Shown here one piece after another: positions 54,551 through 64,000 of a stretch of 64,000 nucleotides of DNA; within the stretch, counting starts at the first letter, position 1, and every line of letters starts with the position of its first letter. The notes below the pieces were generated by a model. It saw only the letters and a list, made by a program, of their open reading frames with translations. It was not told the origin of the DNA and did not search any database. Origin of the DNA: a virus. Position numbers and translations under genes: made by a program. The stretch covers positions 95,492 through 159,491 of IMG/VR virus record IMGVR_UViG_3300023174_006137, one strand, 5' to 3'.

Positions 54551-57500
54551 ATGCCAAATACTTATAATTCATACCATACAGTTGCCGAGCAAATCATAAA
54601 TTATAATGATAATGTTGTTCAAATTTTACAACAAATTAATTCTTTAATGACAACCGCTCAATCTACATTGAGTTTGTCTATAACCGATTCTGCTGGTAAT
54701 CTGACTTCTGTTAATGTTCCGTCTTTTAATTCATTACAATCACAAATTAAAACTTTATCAAACAACATTAATACTATATATGGGTTGAATAACAATGGTG
54801 CTACAATTCAAACTGGTCCAAATAGTTTTCAAAGAATTATTACAGTTGATTTAAATTTAGAACCAGATGATATAACACAAATGACACTTCCAAAAACTTT
54901 TGTATCTCAAAGAAATTATATCTTTGATACATTAATGGACCCTGAATTATTTTTAAAAATTGATTTAACAGGTAAAATTGATACAGATACAAGAGAAATT
55001 TTATACAGAAGATATGTTGTTAATTTTGAAACCGATTCAACTGGAGCTTATACTAATCTTGGCAATTCGGCATTAAATTCATTTAATTCAGTTTTTACTG
55101 GACAATCAAACATTGTATTAAAAGATTTTTTAACTTGGCAAGCAACAACACCTGGTGTTTTACAACCAGGAGATGCAGAGTTTTCACAAGATACGGTAGC
55201 TTTAAATCCAAATCAATTACAATATGATGGACTTTTCACTGTTCTATATTCTGAAATAGATGCAAATAATATTTTATGGTATTATGTAAATAGTATCAAT
55301 TATACCGAAATTTTAACAGGCAATATATATCAATTGGCTATTGGCGATTCTTTAATTATAAATACTAAAAATTCATCTACAATTTATCAGATTATAAATA
55401 TTTCAAATTCATCTTCAAATCCAAAATTACAATTACAAGCTGTTACAGGTAATCAACCTATTCCAGTTGGTATAACTAATGGTTTGAAATATTATTCTAC
55501 TATTTTAATTAACCAAACAGTAAATATACCTATAGGATTTAATGAATATTGTGTCATTTTTACTAAAGCTTTAAATACTACTAATAATATTACCAGCAAA
55601 AACTGGAGTTATGGACTTGGTTTATGGACAAATAATTTAAATTTAGATTCATTTGATAGTTATAATGGAGTATCTATGACTCAATATTATAATAGAGTAG
55701 TAAGTGATTATGGAGCTGCTTTAAAGGAATTAGTTCATAAAACTGTTCCAGTTGAACAAGGTATAACACCCAATGCTCCAACTTTAAATACTAATAATTT
55801 CCAAGTTGTTCAAACTAATTTACATTTAACCAATACGAAAAGTATTAATAGTTTGAAACAACAAGCTGCGCAAGTAGCACAATTAGATGCTGAATTAAAT
55901 TCAATATCAAATGCAATTGTAGCAAAAAATAAACAAATTCAAATATCAAGATATTTAAGTGATGCCGATAAACAAAAAGCAAAAAATGATTTAACCACAC
56001 TACAAACACAATATACATCTGTAAGTAATCAAAAAATAAGTATTAACAATCAAATTTTAGCAAGTTCTAATACTAATGATATCATACCACAATATGCGGT
56101 AAGAGGCTTTTGGACTATTCCAGTGCCAGCGGTTCCAACCTATTCTTATATTGGACAAGCAAATGTCGGAAAACCTCAACAAATAGTTAAATTTGATGTT
56201 CAATACAAAAGATTGAGTAAAGATGGAACCGAAACTCCTATTGTGTCTTATAGTTTATATGATATTTCTATTAGTTCCACAAAAAAGAATACTAATACGG
56301 CGGCATTTGCAAATTGGGAAAACTATACCACCATTGCTTTAGAGAGAGTTTATGATACAGCTACTAAAACTTTTAATTGGGTTTTACCAGATCAAAATGA
56401 TGTTAATCAGATAAACATAAACCAGTTAAATATACCTATACATCCAAATGAAACTATACAAATTAGAATGAGATCAATTTCTGAGGTAGGTTTCCCAGAT
56501 TCGCCTTTATATTCTGATTGGTCTAATAGTATTAATATAACATTCCCAGATAGTTTAATTAATTCAACAAATAATACCACAAATATTATTGAAGAGGCTA
56601 GAATGCAATCAGCAAAAGATGCAGTTTTAGATACATTAAATACACAAGGATTGAATGGACTTTTATCACAACAAACAACCGTTAATAACACAACCTACTT
56701 TTTAAGTAGCGAAAGTATATTATCTGGTTTTAAAGATACAAATGGACAAGCTATTGATTTATATGATTATTTACGAACTTTAACAGATACAATAGCTGCT
56801 TTACAAGCTTCTATTGATAAATCGCAAGGTAAATTACTTGTTAAAATATTTAAAAATAATACCAGTTATGTGGTTAATCGTAATGCAATTATTAATTTTA
56901 CAGTTAATTGTGAAGATTATTGCACTAAATATGTAGATTCTGGTGTGCCATCAGGTAGAGTATACGCTAATAATATCTATACGGTTAAAGATTATTTTAT
57001 CGAAATATCAAATTCACAAGCAAATAGTTCATTAAGTTTAACCTCAAATATAACATATACTTCTGGTTCAACAACTGCTATATTTAATAATTCCGCACCA
57101 CAAGTTTTTTGGGTAGATGATAAGGATGAACTAATAACATCAGATACTTCTGGAACATCCAAAACACAATTGGATAATCAATTTTTATGGAGTGTAAATT
57201 ATGATTCTATAAATCAAACTACCGTTACACCATTATCAAGTAATATAGGTAATGCATTTACATCTAATAATTCTATCACAAATGTTTTATCAAACAGTGA
57301 ATATAATTTAGGTTATTCAGAAAATTCTATATTATCATTTATTGGTAATAATAAATCATTAATGGATACAACTAAATGGGTTGATACAACACCATCGGTT
57401 TCGTCACAGAATAAATTATTATCCACTATTCATCCTTCTGTGATACAATTAACAGATTTGGTAGAAGCAAATACACAGCAAATACACTATTTAACTACTT

Positions 57501-57712
57501 TAAATCCAATAAATATACCAATAAATATTTATTTCAAATTAAATGCGTTAGATAATACACAAGTTGGTGCAAATTATCAATATGTAAACTTAAATGGTGT
57601 TACTCAAAATGTAAGACATGTTAAGGAATTAAAATTTTATTTAGCATTGCAAGGAGAAAGTTCACCATTCCAGTTTACTGTTAAATTCACATTAAATAGA
57701 ATTACATCATAA
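54551..57712 (+). CDS. Large virion structural protein
   Basis: A 1053-residue Asn/Thr/Ser-rich protein. It has a coiled-coil stretch near residues 430-510 (AAQVAQLDAELNSISNAI), then a beta-rich part (VKFDVQYKRLSKDGTETP, IQIRMRSISEVGFPD) resembling a fibronectin type III domain. The start opens MPNTYNSYHTVAEQIINYND. A TTTAATATATAAT box lies about 25 bases upstream. It is probably a baseplate or tail-fibre component, in one operon with the next two genes. Confidence 0.7.
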   Translation: MPNTYNSYHTVAEQIINYNDNVVQILQQINSLMTTAQSTLSLSITDSAGNLTSVNVPSFNSLQSQIKTLSNNINTIYGLNNNGATIQTGPNSFQRIITVDLNLEPDDITQMTLPKTFVSQRNYIFDTLMDPELFLKIDLTGKIDTDTREILYRRYVVNFETDSTGAYTNLGNSALNSFNSVFTGQSNIVLKDFLTWQATTPGVLQPGDAEFSQDTVALNPNQLQYDGLFTVLYSEIDANNILWYYVNSINYTEILTGNIYQLAIGDSLIINTKNSSTIYQIINISNSSSNPKLQLQAVTGNQPIPVGITNGLKYYSTILINQTVNIPIGFNEYCVIFTKALNTTNNITSKNWSYGLGLWTNNLNLDSFDSYNGVSMTQYYNRVVSDYGAALKELVHKTVPVEQGITPNAPTLNTNNFQVVQTNLHLTNTKSINSLKQQAAQVAQLDAELNSISNAIVAKNKQIQISRYLSDADKQKAKNDLTTLQTQYTSVSNQKISINNQILASSNTNDIIPQYAVRGFWTIPVPAVPTYSYIGQANVGKPQQIVKFDVQYKRLSKDGTETPIVSYSLYDISISSTKKNTNTAAFANWENYTTIALERVYDTATKTFNWVLPDQNDVNQININQLNIPIHPNETIQIRMRSISEVGFPDSPLYSDWSNSINITFPDSLINSTNNTTNIIEEARMQSAKDAVLDTLNTQGLNGLLSQQTTVNNTTYFLSSESILSGFKDTNGQAIDLYDYLRTLTDTIAALQASIDKSQGKLLVKIFKNNTSYVVNRNAIINFTVNCEDYCTKYVDSGVPSGRVYANNIYTVKDYFIEISNSQANSSLSLTSNITYTSGSTTAIFNNSAPQVFWVDDKDELITSDTSGTSKTQLDNQFLWSVNYDSINQTTVTPLSSNIGNAFTSNNSITNVLSNSEYNLGYSENSILSFIGNNKSLMDTTKWVDTTPSVSSQNKLLSTIHPSVIQLTDLVEANTQQIHYLTTLNPINIPINIYFKLNALDNTQVGANYQYVNLNGVTQNVRHVKELKFYLALQGESSPFQFTVKFTLNRITS

Positions 57713-57733
57713 TTTCAAAATTAAATAACTAAA

Positions 57734-60700
57734 ATGCGCTCATTTTCATTAATAAAAACTAATGTTGGTTTAACCTCAAATGTAAAAATAACTATTGATT
57801 CTAATGATAATTTATATTTAGATAGTATAAATAGCAATAGCATTCTTACAAATGATAGATATAAAAAATTTCCTTTTAATAAAGATTCCTATTATGATTC
57901 TTTATTGGAAAAATTTTATAATGGATTAAGCCAAGAAAATGTTTTTTTTATTAAAAATGATAATGATAATACAATTATGTATAATTCATTCGATAAACAA
58001 TTGGATGATATTTATATTTCAGGTGCCGAGAATATACAAGAAAATAAATTTTATAATGAAGATTTTGAATATTTTGCGCCTTTATATGTTTCAAAAACAG
58101 GACTTCCAAAATATTTTATTATTTTTAGAATAGACGGACAAGGTATAACCAATTTAAATAAAGATAATTTTAAAGAAGAATTTTTAACTAAAATGAAAGT
58201 AGTTGAAGTTAAAGATTTAACATTAAACTCACAATTAGGACAATGGTTAAACTTAAATATAACAACTAATACTATCTTTCCTAATAGTGGATTTGAAATG
58301 GATTTTAGAAATTTACAATTTTCATATTGGAATGGAATTGATTATATAAAAGGTATTTGGAAAAAACAACCTTACTATTTTGATGATGTTTTAGAATATG
58401 AAAATACCTTTCATGATCTTGAAAAATTTATTTATGATGGATTTAAAAATAATAATATTATTTATTCAAATATATTAAATCTAAATTTTTTATTTAATGA
58501 TACACCAGCTACTCCTACTTCTTTAAGAAATTGGAGCATAAATAGATATGCAGGATTTTATTTAGACGATATGATTTATTATAATTCCGTAACCACATAT
58601 CTTTCTTCTGTTGTTGTTCCCGATTGCCAAATACTTACAGGAAATATATTAACTTCTACTTTTAATAAACCATTTAATGATGCTACATTAAAACAATCAA
58701 AAATATTTATTGAAATTGAAGGACAAATATACCAAGTTATAAATAAATCAGTTACTATTGCTGGCTTTGAAACTAATCAATGGGTAATTTTAAGTGATAA
58801 AGATTTAACAGGAAAACAAGCACTTATTAATAAAAATATTATATCCATAGATTCAAATAATAAAATAACTTATTTAGATGGAAGTTCATTTATAATAGAT
58901 GATTGGAATACAGCAGATGTTTGGATTATAAAAATTGGTAATAAATACCACACTTTACAATATACTAATGGTGATTATTATATTTATACAGATTATGCAT
59001 TTACAATTAATTCAAGCACATTAAATTATTATATAAATTCTCCAGATGAATCATATAATACAACACTGGATATGTTAAGTGGAAATTCTTGGACTGCTAG
59101 TAATGTAATAATAAATAATCAAGATACAACACCAATACTTTTCCCAATTTATAAATTACAATTTAGTGATGTAAAAAGTTTTGATGAAGCTTTAATAGAA
59201 ACCAAATTTGCTCATCATCAATATGAATTAGAAAATGAAGTTACACAAACAGACGAACCAAAAATGCATATGACGGATTTGATGGTAGATTCAATACCAA
59301 AACCAAAAGTAGATTTTTTAGTTGAAAGTTTAGTAACAAATATACCAACAACGTCTCATTATACAGCTAATAATGAATTATTTAGAATTATACCAAATTA
59401 TCAAGATAATTCTTATGATTTGAATGGTCTTTGGTCAAAAAATGCAACACATGTTAAATGGGGTTTCAAAAATTCATTATCAACAAATGAATGGTCTTAT
59501 TATCTAAATAATGCTTTTATCGCCGAAACACATAATAAAACGGCTAATAATTTTGCAATGGATGTAAATAAAAAAGATAGAACTTTAGATTGGTTTTATA
59601 CAATCAATTCTTCAACCGCTAGTTGGTTATATCATAGCCTACACGTCGAGGATATACAAAATAATACAATAAACCAAAATTATTCTTTTGATATTTATAG
59701 TTATTTAAGCCAAAGTTATGATTATTTCCAATTATTTTTTGATAGAAAAGTTTATAGGAATAATTCAAGTATAGTTGAAAACATAAGCAAATTTTCTTCA
59801 TTTAATACAGGCGATAACACCATACCAAATATAACTCTTTTTAATGGATTAAAAATTAATGTATATGATGTATCAAGTATAAAATTATCTAACGGTTTAA
59901 TTAGTAATATTAATACAACTAATAACAATACTTATGATGACTATAAATTTTCTATATTAGTATCAAAAAATGATTGGACAATCGAAACAGATACAGTTAA
60001 TTTAAATCAAATATCAATTACATCATCTAATAATACATTACAATGGTCAATTATAGAAAATTGGAAATTGCAGAAAGAATATGATTTAGGTTCAATTGTA
60101 AATTATGAAGAAATATTTTATATTTCAGTAACTAATTCTTTTATTACAGATCCAAATTATAACCCCTCAAATAGTAGCAACTGGACTTATTCAAATGTAA
60201 ATACTTTATTCTTTTCGCCTACTGCAACTTATTCTACATTTTCTGGCTTAACATTAAGCAATATTGTTTATAATTATGGTGAATATTATTATAATAATGG
60301 TTCAAGTGTAACAGGCTCATTTTATATACCAAATACTACTTATGCAACTGGTAGTGTTGTTATATATCAAAATTCAGTATGGGAATCAACAATTTATCCA
60401 AATAATACTTCACCAAAATCACTAAAATATTGGCAAGATAGTTCTAATAATTATACATCATACTGGAGAAAAATTGATTTTACTTATAGTTATGGTTCGC
60501 AAACTACTAAATGGAGTATTGTTCCTTTATGGAACGCATCTTTAATCTATACAACAGGACAACTTGTAGTTTATAATGGTGTTTTATATTATGCAAATAG
60601 TGTGACTACAATTGGTGTAACACCTGAATCGAGCACAAGTTGGAATAAATTATATTCAATGATTCCGAATAGTTCTACTATTTATAATTCAAGTAAAGAA

Positions 60701-61666
60701 AAAAATAATCTTATTTATTATAATAATCGTTATTATTTGTGCACTTCTAATTCAAGTAATTCAAGTTTAGATAATGGCATTTATGTTTTTGTAAATAAAG
60801 TTTTTAAAAATATATTAGTTAATATCTATATTAATGATAATACTTTAACTAATTTATCTAATACAGATAGAGATTATTTGTATAGCGATTTATATACTAA
60901 TTTAACGGCTAATAATTTTATAGATGCTATTAATGATGTTCAAAATACTTATGGTTTTATAAATAATATAAAGTATATTGTGTATGACACAACAGGAACC
61001 ACAATATATGATTTTGCAAAAGTTAATTCCTACAAAAATATACCAGTTATATTAAAAATTGATAAACCAGATTTAATTAATAGTCGTTTAGATTCGTTAA
61101 TTAGAACCGCAGTTACATTAAAACCAAATCAAATTAAAGCAACTTTAACATTAGATAATGGTGTAATTCCTTCTTTAAGTAAGAAAGATTACTTTAATAA
61201 TATAAGTTTAGCAGCTACATTAGAAAGAAATCCAAATGATCCAGAAATAATTGCCAATGTTTCAGGTTTAACAAATAAGATTTATAATTCTATTTATAGA
61301 CATAGTGGCGTATATGATCCAATATTTACAACTATTGATTTGTTTCAAAAAGGTGTAACATTTTCAAGCAACACTATTTTTGACACAAGTTTAACTAATT
61401 TTGGTATTTTAAAAGAATCTATTTTATCTAAAGTAAATAGAAATGGTAGTCAATTAAAATTAAGAAATTCTCCAAGTTTAAAATCAATTTACCCTATGTT
61501 AGATGAATTTGGTTATACAACAAAAGATATGTTTATATTTAAATCTAATTGGGACATTGAATATTACACAGAATGTCAACAAGTTGTTACAACAATTAAA
61601 GCCAATATGGTAGACACACCAGTTTATTTAACACAAACAACTATACCACCAAAATATTTATCATAA
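57734..61666 (+). CDS. Very large virion protein with carbohydrate-binding-like repeats
   Basis: A 1310-residue protein. Between about residues 775 and 985 lie three similar units: WKLQKEYDLGSIVNYEEIFY, NTTYATGSVVIYQNSVWES and WNASLIYTTGQLVVYNGVLY, each followed by a W at the end of a P..S..W stretch. This is the CBM5/12 carbohydrate-binding pattern seen in tail proteins. The rest is beta-rich and unassigned. Likely baseplate or receptor-contact protein. Confidence 0.7.
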   Translation: MRSFSLIKTNVGLTSNVKITIDSNDNLYLDSINSNSILTNDRYKKFPFNKDSYYDSLLEKFYNGLSQENVFFIKNDNDNTIMYNSFDKQLDDIYISGAENIQENKFYNEDFEYFAPLYVSKTGLPKYFIIFRIDGQGITNLNKDNFKEEFLTKMKVVEVKDLTLNSQLGQWLNLNITTNTIFPNSGFEMDFRNLQFSYWNGIDYIKGIWKKQPYYFDDVLEYENTFHDLEKFIYDGFKNNNIIYSNILNLNFLFNDTPATPTSLRNWSINRYAGFYLDDMIYYNSVTTYLSSVVVPDCQILTGNILTSTFNKPFNDATLKQSKIFIEIEGQIYQVINKSVTIAGFETNQWVILSDKDLTGKQALINKNIISIDSNNKITYLDGSSFIIDDWNTADVWIIKIGNKYHTLQYTNGDYYIYTDYAFTINSSTLNYYINSPDESYNTTLDMLSGNSWTASNVIINNQDTTPILFPIYKLQFSDVKSFDEALIETKFAHHQYELENEVTQTDEPKMHMTDLMVDSIPKPKVDFLVESLVTNIPTTSHYTANNELFRIIPNYQDNSYDLNGLWSKNATHVKWGFKNSLSTNEWSYYLNNAFIAETHNKTANNFAMDVNKKDRTLDWFYTINSSTASWLYHSLHVEDIQNNTINQNYSFDIYSYLSQSYDYFQLFFDRKVYRNNSSIVENISKFSSFNTGDNTIPNITLFNGLKINVYDVSSIKLSNGLISNINTTNNNTYDDYKFSILVSKNDWTIETDTVNLNQISITSSNNTLQWSIIENWKLQKEYDLGSIVNYEEIFYISVTNSFITDPNYNPSNSSNWTYSNVNTLFFSPTATYSTFSGLTLSNIVYNYGEYYYNNGSSVTGSFYIPNTTYATGSVVIYQNSVWESTIYPNNTSPKSLKYWQDSSNNYTSYWRKIDFTYSYGSQTTKWSIVPLWNASLIYTTGQLVVYNGVLYYANSVTTIGVTPESSTSWNKLYSMIPNSSTIYNSSKEKNNLIYYNNRYYLCTSNSSNSSLDNGIYVFVNKVFKNILVNIYINDNTLTNLSNTDRDYLYSDLYTNLTANNFIDAINDVQNTYGFINNIKYIVYDTTGTTIYDFAKVNSYKNIPVILKIDKPDLINSRLDSLIRTAVTLKPNQIKATLTLDNGVIPSLSKKDYFNNISLAATLERNPNDPEIIANVSGLTNKIYNSIYRHSGVYDPIFTTIDLFQKGVTFSSNTIFDTSLTNFGILKESILSKVNRNGSQLKLRNSPSLKSIYPMLDEFGYTTKDMFIFKSNWDIEYYTECQQVVTTIKANMVDTPVYLTQTTIPPKYLS

Positions 61667-61667
61667 C

Positions 61668-62363
61668 ATGAGATTAACACATATATCACCTGAATTTATT
61701 TATAAAAAAGTTTATGGCACATATGCTATGAAAGAAAAAAAATCTTTTTTTTCATCAAAATTAATAAAATTTGATTCTAATATTTCAATACTTAATGAAA
61801 ATTTAGTTTATTATGAATCTGCAAACCATGAACAAACCAATTTAAATGCTGAAGTTTTATTAGGGCCCGTAATTTATGATACAACCAATGATAAATATAT
61901 TAATTCTTCTTTAGAATTAAATAAGTCACAAACTGATACACAATTAAATACCAATACTTCTTGGATGTTAACTATTAATTATGGAACAATTTTACAAAAT
62001 TATTTATTTGCTACTTTAAAAAAATGGAGAACATTTGAAGGCGTAGCTAATAATACAACATTAAATAATGATATAGATTATGCTATAAATGAATATATTA
62101 AAGATAATTTATTAGCATTATATGATTTAAGTAAAATTGAATTATTTATATCATATAATAATATACTTACTAATAATCCACCCTTATTAGTTAGAAATAA
62201 CACATTTGATGTAAATGTGGCTAATAATTCTAATCAATTAACAAAATTTAATTCAAATATAAATAAAGATACATTGGCTGATGTAATCACTTTTTCGCAA
62301 GAAAAAACAAGCAAAGAATATAATTTTAATTATTATTATAATTTATATTTTACAAAGATTTAA
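61668..62363 (+). CDS. Virion-associated protein
   Basis: A 231-residue Asn-rich protein starting MRLTHISPEFIYKKVYGTYA one base after the previous stop. Composition matches the two preceding structural genes. No domain was recognised. Probably a tail or baseplate part expressed with them. Confidence 0.6.
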   Translation: MRLTHISPEFIYKKVYGTYAMKEKKSFFSSKLIKFDSNISILNENLVYYESANHEQTNLNAEVLLGPVIYDTTNDKYINSSLELNKSQTDTQLNTNTSWMLTINYGTILQNYLFATLKKWRTFEGVANNTTLNNDIDYAINEYIKDNLLALYDLSKIELFISYNNILTNNPPLLVRNNTFDVNVANNSNQLTKFNSNINKDTLADVITFSQEKTSKEYNFNYYYNLYFTKI

Positions 62364-62393
62364 ACTTTTAATGTTATAAAACTATACTATCGT

Positions 62394-62771
62394 ATGTCAG
62401 AAGATAAGATTTATAGGAACCTTGTGAGATTATTAAAAATCTTTCAAAATCGTCCAAATCATTTAGCCAAATATTTAATTGATAATATGGCTTTTAACGA
62501 TTTATTTATTAAATTATTAATAGAATCAGAAAAATTATCTGATTTAGAAGATAATCCAATGCCTCATTTTAAAGATATAGATGAAATGAATGACTATTAT
62601 AATGTATTTGATAAATCTTATAAATCTAAAAAGAAAAATCCTGAAAAAATGTTTGAGGATTTAACCAAAAAACTTGAAGAATGTCTTAAATTAGAAAAAT
62701 ACGAAGATGCTATCCGTATTCGTGATTATATGATTAAGATGGGATTTAAGAATCAAAACGATTTAGAATAA
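62394..62771 (+). CDS. Small protein with UVR-like motif
   Basis: A 125-residue helical protein. Its C-terminal part, MFEDLTKKLEECLKLEKYED followed by AIRIRDYM, matches the UVR motif of UvrB, UvrC, ClpC and McsA, a protein-interaction helix pair. The N-terminal 80 residues are unassigned. Confidence 0.7.
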   Translation: MSEDKIYRNLVRLLKIFQNRPNHLAKYLIDNMAFNDLFIKLLIESEKLSDLEDNPMPHFKDIDEMNDYYNVFDKSYKSKKKNPEKMFEDLTKKLEECLKLEKYEDAIRIRDYMIKMGFKNQNDLE

Positions 62772-62868
62772 AAAATATATAAACTTTTTTTTCTCATTTC
62801 AAAACTTTTGACTAATTTTAACTTATCATTAACAAATGCAATTTTGCAATCATTTAAACTAAATTAAA
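62772..62868 (+). promoter_or_regulatory. Upstream region of the S1-domain gene
   Basis: About 95 non-coding bases. It contains TTTTGAC and TGCAATTTTGC, loosely like host promoter elements but with wrong spacing. No clear promoter can be assigned. Confidence 0.3.
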
Positions 62869-63984
62869 ATGGCTAACAAAACCATTATTTACACAAACAA
62901 AAGAAAAAAGTATTACGCAGGCGAAAACGCCAACATTGATTTCGATTTTGACACACAAATCAAATCAGACAGAGAATTAGAAATCCAAAAAACTTTATTA
63001 GATTCATTACATGGCACCACAACTCTTAATGTGCCGATTGGAGGAGAAGTTTACACTCTAACTTATGTAGGACAAAACAAAGAATCACTTATGTTTGACG
63101 GTGGATTCAAAGACTATGTTCGTGTTGAAAATAAGACAGCCGAACTTAAGTATTTCAAAACACTCAACATTGGTGACGAAGTAGATTTATTAGTTTCAAA
63201 AGTTAATAATTCTAATTATTTCATTGAAGGGACAATTGCGGGACTTTATGAATCAAAAGCACACGATACTATTAAATCTTTAAAAGAAGAAGAAAGTATT
63301 ATCGCTTTTATTAAAGAAATGACACCAGCAGGTTATAATGTAGAATTACAATATGACACAATTGTTTTGCCTGGATTTATGCCAAACACATTAGCAGGTA
63401 TAAATAAACTTTTTGATCCAGAAAGTATTGTTGGAAAATCTCTACCAGTTATGATTGAATCTTATTCAAGAGAAGAAGGAACATATATTGTTTCAAGAAG
63501 AAAGTATTTACAAACTTTAATACCAGATGCTATTAAAGAATTAAAATTAGGACATGTTTATACAGGTAATGTTACGGGAACAACTGAATTTGGTGTGTTC
63601 GTAGAATTTAACGAATGTCTTACTGGTATGATTCACAAAACAAATATTGACCCTGATTGGCAAGATAGAATTAAACAAATTCAACCTGGTTACGAAATTC
63701 AATTTTATGTAAAAGAAATCATTAAAGATTCTAAAATTATTTTAACACAAATTTTAAAAGAAACTTTATGGGACACTATTAAAATTGGACAAGTATTAAG
63801 TGCAAAAGTTAAAGAAAACAAAGCGTTTGGAACCTTAGTATGGTTGGACGAAGAAACTATCGGACTTATTCATACTTCGGAATTAGAAAAAGCAGGTAAA
63901 AACTTTAATGACGGACAACAAGCTAAAGTTAAAGTTATTGCGGTTGAAAGAACAAATCGTAAAATCTATTTAGCAGTCGCCTAA
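62869..63984 (+). CDS. S1-domain RNA-binding protein
   Basis: A 371-residue protein with at least two clear S1 domains in the second half: LGHVYTGNVTGTTEFGVFVEF near residue 225 and IGQVLSAKVKENKAFGTLVW near 305, each ending in the usual K-I-Y/L strand. Earlier parts probably hold one or two degenerate S1 folds. It resembles ribosomal protein S1 without its ribosome-binding N-terminus. Its codons are richer in C than the neighbours, which suggests strong expression. It could steer ribosomes to phage mRNA. Confidence 0.82.
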   Translation: MANKTIIYTNKRKKYYAGENANIDFDFDTQIKSDRELEIQKTLLDSLHGTTTLNVPIGGEVYTLTYVGQNKESLMFDGGFKDYVRVENKTAELKYFKTLNIGDEVDLLVSKVNNSNYFIEGTIAGLYESKAHDTIKSLKEEESIIAFIKEMTPAGYNVELQYDTIVLPGFMPNTLAGINKLFDPESIVGKSLPVMIESYSREEGTYIVSRRKYLQTLIPDAIKELKLGHVYTGNVTGTTEFGVFVEFNECLTGMIHKTNIDPDWQDRIKQIQPGYEIQFYVKEIIKDSKIILTQILKETLWDTIKIGQVLSAKVKENKAFGTLVWLDEETIGLIHTSELEKAGKNFNDGQQAKVKVIAVERTNRKIYLAVA

Positions 63985-64000
63985 AAACTTAATTCTTTTT

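Noticed and set aside
62869-63984. S1-domain gene as true ribosomal protein S1 of a bacterial chromosome
   Set aside because: It is shorter than cellular S1, lacks neighbours such as cmk, and directly follows virion-type genes.
1-64000. Alternative genetic code, as in some huge phages
   Set aside because: TAA, TAG and TGA all end well-defined genes here (TAG ends the Thg1-like gene, TGA ends 23085 and 11774), and conserved proteins read through without internal stops.
1-64000. CRISPR array or integrated prophage boundaries
   Set aside because: No regularly spaced direct repeats, no cas genes, no integrase and no attachment-site duplication were seen.

Overview
The window looks like part of the genome of a large tailed phage of a Bacteroidota host. 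It is very AT-rich, has no rRNA or ribosomal-protein operon, and carries virion-type proteins at the right end (54551-62363), at 13377-15260 and at the left edge. It also holds many small unknown genes, seven or more homing-endonuclease-type genes and a very large tRNA set. The host assignment rests on two things. Many genes and all six tRNA operons have a TTTG-N18..20-TAnnTTTG promoter, the Bacteroidota housekeeping type. One gene (25994) encodes an outer-membrane beta-barrel protein with a Bacteroidota-style signal peptide. All three stop codons terminate genes, so the code is standard.

Layout. 1-9879: tail-like fragment, DUF3841 protein, adenine methyltransferase, aminotransferase, small proteins and large proteins with a T4-like N-terminal signal. 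9888-13322: glutaminyl-tRNA synthetase and tRNA operon A. 13377-17971: virion protein, RNase P protein and unknown genes. 18027-20822: tRNA operons B and C. 20861-31378: phosphoesterase, homing endonuclease, metallopeptidase-like protein, Thg1-like protein, beta-barrel, phosphatase, tyrosyl-tRNA synthetase, ART-like protein. 31380-33756: operon D. 33795-40630: HAD and flavodoxin-like proteins, UmuC/UmuD' pair, small proteins. 40633-44172: operons E and F. 44234-54451: methyltransferase-glycosyltransferase, compact leucyl-tRNA synthetase, SmpB, thioredoxin, ferritin-like protein, ECF sigma factor, DNA ligase. 54551-63984: virion genes and an S1-domain protein.

Main result. About 44 recognisable tRNA genes cover all 20 amino acids plus the initiator. 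They lie in six minus-strand operons. Each operon starts with a host-type promoter, then a short leader ORF, then an intrinsic terminator, then the tRNAs. Each leader peptide is rich in exactly the amino acids of the tRNAs behind it: Pro/Gln/Asp for A, Leu/Met/Arg for B, Asn/Ile/Val/Thr/Leu/Cys/Arg for C, Ala/Tyr/Glu/Gly for D, Ser/Arg for E, and Lys/His/Phe/Ser/Trp for F. Each leader also holds a 6-11 nt segment complementary to the terminator's 5' arm, loop or 5' flank. A seventh copy, rich in Gln, lies in frame at the 3' end of an endonuclease gene and precedes the tRNA-Gln genes and glnS. This is the geometry of ribosome-mediated attenuation, so the phage appears to sense shortage of charged tRNA and release the matching tRNA operon.

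Other translation genes fit this theme: GlnRS, TyrRS, a LeuRS without its editing domain, RnpA, SmpB, a Thg1-like enzyme, an RNA-ligase remnant and an S1-domain protein. Two protein tags recur. One is an N-terminal signal resembling the T4 capsid-targeting sequence, on eleven proteins. The other is a C-terminal RxxxINxIL-like tail on nine small proteins.
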